Positions 13,502 to 16,157 of a stretch of DNA of 16,157 bases are shown here, one piece after another. The stretch lies in assembly GCA_934486705.1 (NCBI GenBank), contig CAKSQS010000058.1, positions 1 through 16,157 on the forward strand, given 5' to 3'. The notes under the pieces are model-generated. The model saw only the letters and a list, made by a program, of their open reading frames with translations. It was not told the origin of the DNA and did no database searches. The translations under genes were made by a program, and so were the position numbers. Source of the DNA: an uncultured Eubacteriales bacterium. Lineage in GTDB: Bacteria; Bacillota; Clostridia; Oscillospirales; Acutalibacteraceae. How positions within the stretch are numbered: position 1 is the stretch's first letter; each line of letters starts with the position of its first letter.

Positions 13502-14703
13502 TTTTCTTCAACCTTTATGCCGAGGGAAGCAAGCCTGCGGAAATAATCGGGAAAGCTTTTATTTACCGCCTCTGCCCCGTAAATGCTGCCGCCCGTTATG
13601 CTGCAAAGAAGGGAAAGCGCCATTACTATTCTGTGGTCGTTATGCCCCGAAAGCGGCAGCTCGGGTGTTTTAAGCACGCGCGGGTGCACCGTTATTTCGT
13701 TTTCCCATACCTCGGTATTGCACCCGAACTTGGCAAGCTCCTCTGCCATGGCAGCGCCCCTGTCGCTCTCTTTTATTTTAAGGCGGTGAGTGCCTGTAAG
13801 CCTTACACCGTTGTTTGCCGCCGCCACTGCCATTAAAACAGGCGCTAAATCGGGGCAATCTGAAATATCTATTTCGGGGCAGCCGCGCACCAATTTACCG
13901 AAAAGCTTTCTGTAAACCGCGTCGCCCTGGCAGGTGTCCTTTTTAAGCCCCGCCACCGCAACATTGCCGCCTACCGAGTTAAACGCCTCTAAAAACGCGG
14001 CGTTGGAGTAATCACCCTCAACGCGCAGCGTGCGAGGTTTATAGGTCTGATTACCTTTTATAAATACGGTGTGCTCGTCGGTTCGGCTGATTCTGATACC
14101 GAAATCGGCAAGCGCCTTTACCGTCATACCGAGGTACGAGCCGCTTTCAACCGCGCCCGTTATATCAATTATACTGTCTTTCTCAAGCAGCGGCAAGGCG
14201 AACATAAGCCCCGAGATAAACTGGCTTGAAACATCCCCGCGTACCGAATATTTACCCGCCGTCAGCTTGCCGCATACCGTAACGCTTTCTTTGTCCTCCG
14301 TAAACTCAATGCCCTGCGATAGGCACATATCCTTATAAACCGCAAGCGAGCGACTCATAAGCCTTTCAGTACCTTTAAGGGTGATTTTCTGCCCGAAAAG
14401 AAGACAAAGCGGAATTAAAAATCTTAACGTACTGCCCGATTCATTGCAGAAAAGCTCTGCGCTTTTAATGGCCTTATCGGGCGATATTCCGCCTATTTTA
14501 ACCGTGCTGCCGTCAATTTCATATTCAGCGCCCAGGACGCTCAGGCAATTAAGAGTAGCCTTAATATCCTCTGAAAACGCAACGTTTTCTATAACGCTGC
14601 CGCCCGACAGTGCGCCGCAAATTAAATATCTGTGAGAAACGCTTTTTGAGGGCGGCGCTTCCACCCTGCCGTATGCCGTTCCTTTTTCAATGGTTGCTAT
14701 CAT
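13498..14703 (-). CDS. aroA: 3-phosphoshikimate 1-carboxyvinyltransferase (EPSP synthase)
   Basis: Joins phosphoenolpyruvate to shikimate 3-phosphate. At 401 residues it is somewhat shorter than the usual 425-450. Visible motifs: PPSKSVSHRYL with Lys20, NESGSTLRFL (87-96), MSRSL (116-120), SSQFISGLMFALPL (159-172), EGDYSNAAF (229-237), DCPDLAPVLMAVAAA (282-296), KESDRGAAMAEEL (311-323) and HNDHRIVMALSL (354-365). All are in register, so it appears functional. The PEP-site segment NESGSTLRF keeps the glycine but differs from the E. coli NAGTAMRP around it. The ATG shares one base with the aroQ stop (TAATG at 14701-14705), and the 3' end overlaps tyrA by 4 nt. Confidence 0.96.
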   Translation of the reverse strand: MIATIEKGTAYGRVEAPPSKSVSHRYLICGALSGGSVIENVAFSEDIKATLNCLSVLGAEYEIDGSTVKIGGISPDKAIKSAELFCNESGSTLRFLIPLCLLFGQKITLKGTERLMSRSLAVYKDMCLSQGIEFTEDKESVTVCGKLTAGKYSVRGDVSSQFISGLMFALPLLEKDSIIDITGAVESGSYLGMTVKALADFGIRISRTDEHTVFIKGNQTYKPRTLRVEGDYSNAAFLEAFNSVGGNVAVAGLKKDTCQGDAVYRKLFGKLVRGCPEIDISDCPDLAPVLMAVAAANNGVRLTGTHRLKIKESDRGAAMAEELAKFGCNTEVWENEITVHPRVLKTPELPLSGHNDHRIVMALSLLCSITGGSIYGAEAVNKSFPDYFRRLASLGIKVEEK

Positions 14704-15140
14704 TATTTATCGCCGTATTCCTTAATTAAGTAGTCAATTGCCTCGGTATATCCCGCCAAACCGTGCCCGCATATCGTTTTAACGCAGGCCTTTCTTATAT
14801 AGCTTATCTGCCTGAAATCCTCGCGCGAGGCAACATCCGAAATATGCACCTCAACCGTCGGTATTGAAACCGCCTTTACCGCGTCTAACAGCGCAATGCT
14901 TGTGTGCGTGTATGCACCGGGGTTTATAACTATGCCGTCAAACTTGCCGTAGGATGCCTGAATTTCATCTACAAGCGCGCCCTCGTGATTAGACTGGAAA
15001 AGCTTTACCTCAATTCCCGCCTTTTCGGCGTGTTCTTTTACGTTATTACACAGCGTTTCAAAACTGTCGCTGCCGTAAATACCGGGTTCTCTTATGCCCA
15101 ACATATTTATATTCGGTCCGTTAATTACAAGTATTTTCAT
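14703..15140 (-). CDS. aroQ: 3-dehydroquinate dehydratase, type II
   Basis: Dehydrates 3-dehydroquinate to 3-dehydroshikimate. The 145-residue protein has the standard type II length and motifs: NGPNINMLGIREPGIYG with catalytic Tyr22, FQSNHEGALVDEIQ (48-61), INPGAYTHTSIALLDA (72-87), PTVEVHISD with His99, and REDFRQISYI (106-115). The 5' end overlaps the aroE-aroK gene by 20 nt (15121-15140) in another frame. An AGAGGT ribosome binding site lies within that gene about 9 nt before the ATG. The 3' end shares one base with the aroA start. These overlaps point to translational coupling within one operon. Confidence 0.97.
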   Translation of the reverse strand: MKILVINGPNINMLGIREPGIYGSDSFETLCNNVKEHAEKAGIEVKLFQSNHEGALVDEIQASYGKFDGIVINPGAYTHTSIALLDAVKAVSIPTVEVHISDVASREDFRQISYIRKACVKTICGHGLAGYTEAIDYLIKEYGDK

Positions 15141-16157
15141 TTAAAAAGACCTCTTCAATATTTTTAACATTTTGCTCTATTCGGCTCACCGCGTCAATTT
15201 TAATATCGGCGGCGGCACAATACAAGCCGTATCTTTCCTTATATCGCTTTTCGAGCAGTTCCCTGCTTGAAGAAAGCGGTCGGTCAGCCGTGGTAACCAA
15301 TTTTTCAAGCGGGCGGTCTATAAATACCACCGTTCCGTTTTCCTTTAAAAGCCTTATGTTATCGGGGTTTAAAACCGCCCCGCCGCCCGTTGCGATAACC
15401 GAGGACTGACAAGCCGAAATTTCTTTTATAACTTCGCTTTCAAGCTTTCTGAAACTTTCTTCGCCCTGCTTTGCAAAATAATCGGCTATCGGCATATTTA
15501 TGCGTTTTATAATTTCATCGTCGGTATCGGTAAAATTTTTTTGAAGTTCTTCGGCTAATACTTTACCGAGTGTAGTCTTGCCGCTGCCCGGCATACCTAT
15601 AAGCACTATATTCTTTTTATCGGTTAAAATTTCACGATAGACCTCTTTGGTTTTATCTGCGGATATACTGCCGCCCGTGAATTTTTCCGCTGCAAATACC
15701 GCTTGGGCGACCAGCATATAAAGCCCGCCCGATGCGTTTATGCCCCTTTCGCGCGCCGATATAACAAGCTCGCTTGAAAGCGGATTATAAACCGCGTCGG
15801 TAACGCTTTTAACATTTTCAAATCGGCTTAAATCTATTGCCGAAACGCCTATATTCGGGTACATTCCGCAGGGGGTGGTGTTGATTATGGCGGTAGTATC
15901 ACCGTGCATTTTGTAAGCCTCATCATAGGTTATCGCGCCGTCCGAGCCGGACCTTGAAACGCGGTATATTTCCTTTGCGCCTAAATCCTCGGCTACCGCC
16001 GCAGCGGTTTTTGAAGTGCCGCCCGAGCCTAAGATAAGCACCTTGCCGCCCTTTAGATCCGCTCCCTGACGGACTATCAGCGAGCGCAGCCCCGAAAAAT
16101 CGGTATTATAGCCGTATAATTTGCCGTTTTTATTAACTATGGTGTTTACCGCGCCTA
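15121..16157 (-). CDS. aroE-aroK: Bifunctional shikimate dehydrogenase / shikimate kinase, N-terminally partial
   Basis: One uninterrupted frame covers two pathway enzymes, which reduce 3-dehydroshikimate to shikimate and then phosphorylate it. From the window edge it reads GAVNTIVNKNGKLYGYNTDF, the AroE NT and NTD substrate motifs, then LILGSGGTSKTAAAVAEDL (NADP-binding Rossmann loop), INTTPCGMYP, DAVYNP and GGLYMLVAQA near the AroE C-terminus. About 15 residues later the kinase begins with Walker A GMPGSGKTT, followed by DTDDEI, FRKLESEVI, TGGGAVL and the lid DRPLSSSRELLEKRY. 344 codons are visible and about 80-90 N-terminal residues are missing beyond the edge. A GTG at 16041 begins mid-domain and is not the start. 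Such AroE-AroK fusions occur in some Clostridia. It is the most upstream visible gene of the operon, so the operon promoter lies outside. Confidence 0.93.
   Translation of the reverse strand, partial: GAVNTIVNKNGKLYGYNTDFSGLRSLIVRQGADLKGGKVLILGSGGTSKTAAAVAEDLGAKEIYRVSRSGSDGAITYDEAYKMHGDTTAIINTTPCGMYPNIGVSAIDLSRFENVKSVTDAVYNPLSSELVISARERGINASGGLYMLVAQAVFAAEKFTGGSISADKTKEVYREILTDKKNIVLIGMPGSGKTTLGKVLAEELQKNFTDTDDEIIKRINMPIADYFAKQGEESFRKLESEVIKEISACQSSVIATGGGAVLNPDNIRLLKENGTVVFIDRPLEKLVTTADRPLSSSRELLEKRYKERYGLYCAAADIKIDAVSRIEQNVKNIEEVFLNENTCN

Noticed and set aside
16039..16041. GTG as the start of the shikimate dehydrogenase/kinase gene
   Set aside because: The frame continues upstream to the window edge and encodes conserved AroE residues (GAVNTIV, YGYNTDF).

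Overview
The window looks like chromosomal DNA from a Gram-positive anaerobe of the class Clostridia, most likely a gut or rumen Oscillospiraceae/Ruminococcus-type organism. This is an inference from several things: strong sigma-A promoters and AGGAGG-like ribosome binding sites, a GTP-type PEP carboxykinase, a dockerin-tagged BspA-like leucine-rich-repeat protein, DUF951 and DUF6062 family proteins, and short CCCCT/AGGGG-bounded intergenic repeats of a kind I recall from such genomes. No phage, insertion sequence, tRNA, rRNA or CRISPR array is visible.

Layout. Positions 1-155 (minus) hold the 5' part of a small DUF951 gene with its own promoter. 289-2073 (minus) is pckA. A short divergent promoter region (2074-2284) separates it from nadE (2285-4210, plus), a glutamine-dependent NAD synthetase whose stop codon appears to lie in an intergenic repeat. 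Then comes a repeat/terminator block (4196-4418) and a secreted, A+T-rich, repeat-filled LRR-dockerin gene (4425-6368, minus). A 312-base non-coding stretch with hairpins follows. Next are a DUF6062 gene (6681-7376, minus) and, divergent from it, an OGG1-family 8-oxoguanine DNA glycosylase (7443-8276, plus). The glycosylase gene converges on, and overlaps by 4 nt, a TtcA-like tRNA thiolation gene (8273-9106, minus). That gene is co-transcribed with uvrC (9117-10940, minus). The apparent uvrC promoter lies antisense inside a divergent small lipoprotein gene (10982-11356, plus). A hairpin-rich non-coding block (11357-11595) separates this from the aromatic amino acid operon.

The operon runs leftward from beyond the right edge to 11596: a shikimate dehydrogenase/shikimate kinase fusion (aroE-aroK, N-terminus cut by the window edge), aroQ, aroA, tyrA and a type I DAHP synthase. 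The genes overlap by 20, 1 and 4 nt, or are 13 nt apart, so they are almost certainly one translationally coupled transcript. It covers DAHP synthesis, 3-dehydroquinate to shikimate 3-phosphate, EPSP and prephenate oxidation. Missing from view are aroB, aroC and the phenylalanine branch, which may lie outside the window.

The rest is mostly housekeeping: gluconeogenesis/anaplerosis (pckA), NAD synthesis, and a DNA repair/tRNA modification group (ogg, ttcA-like, uvrC). The accessory-looking pieces are the LRR-dockerin gene, bracketed by similar hairpin repeats, the small lipoprotein with an Ada-like cysteine motif, and the two structured intergenic blocks. I found no convincing new multi-gene system. 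The best leads are repeat-derived gene ends, nested promoters and the cysteine-duplicated DUF6062 protein.
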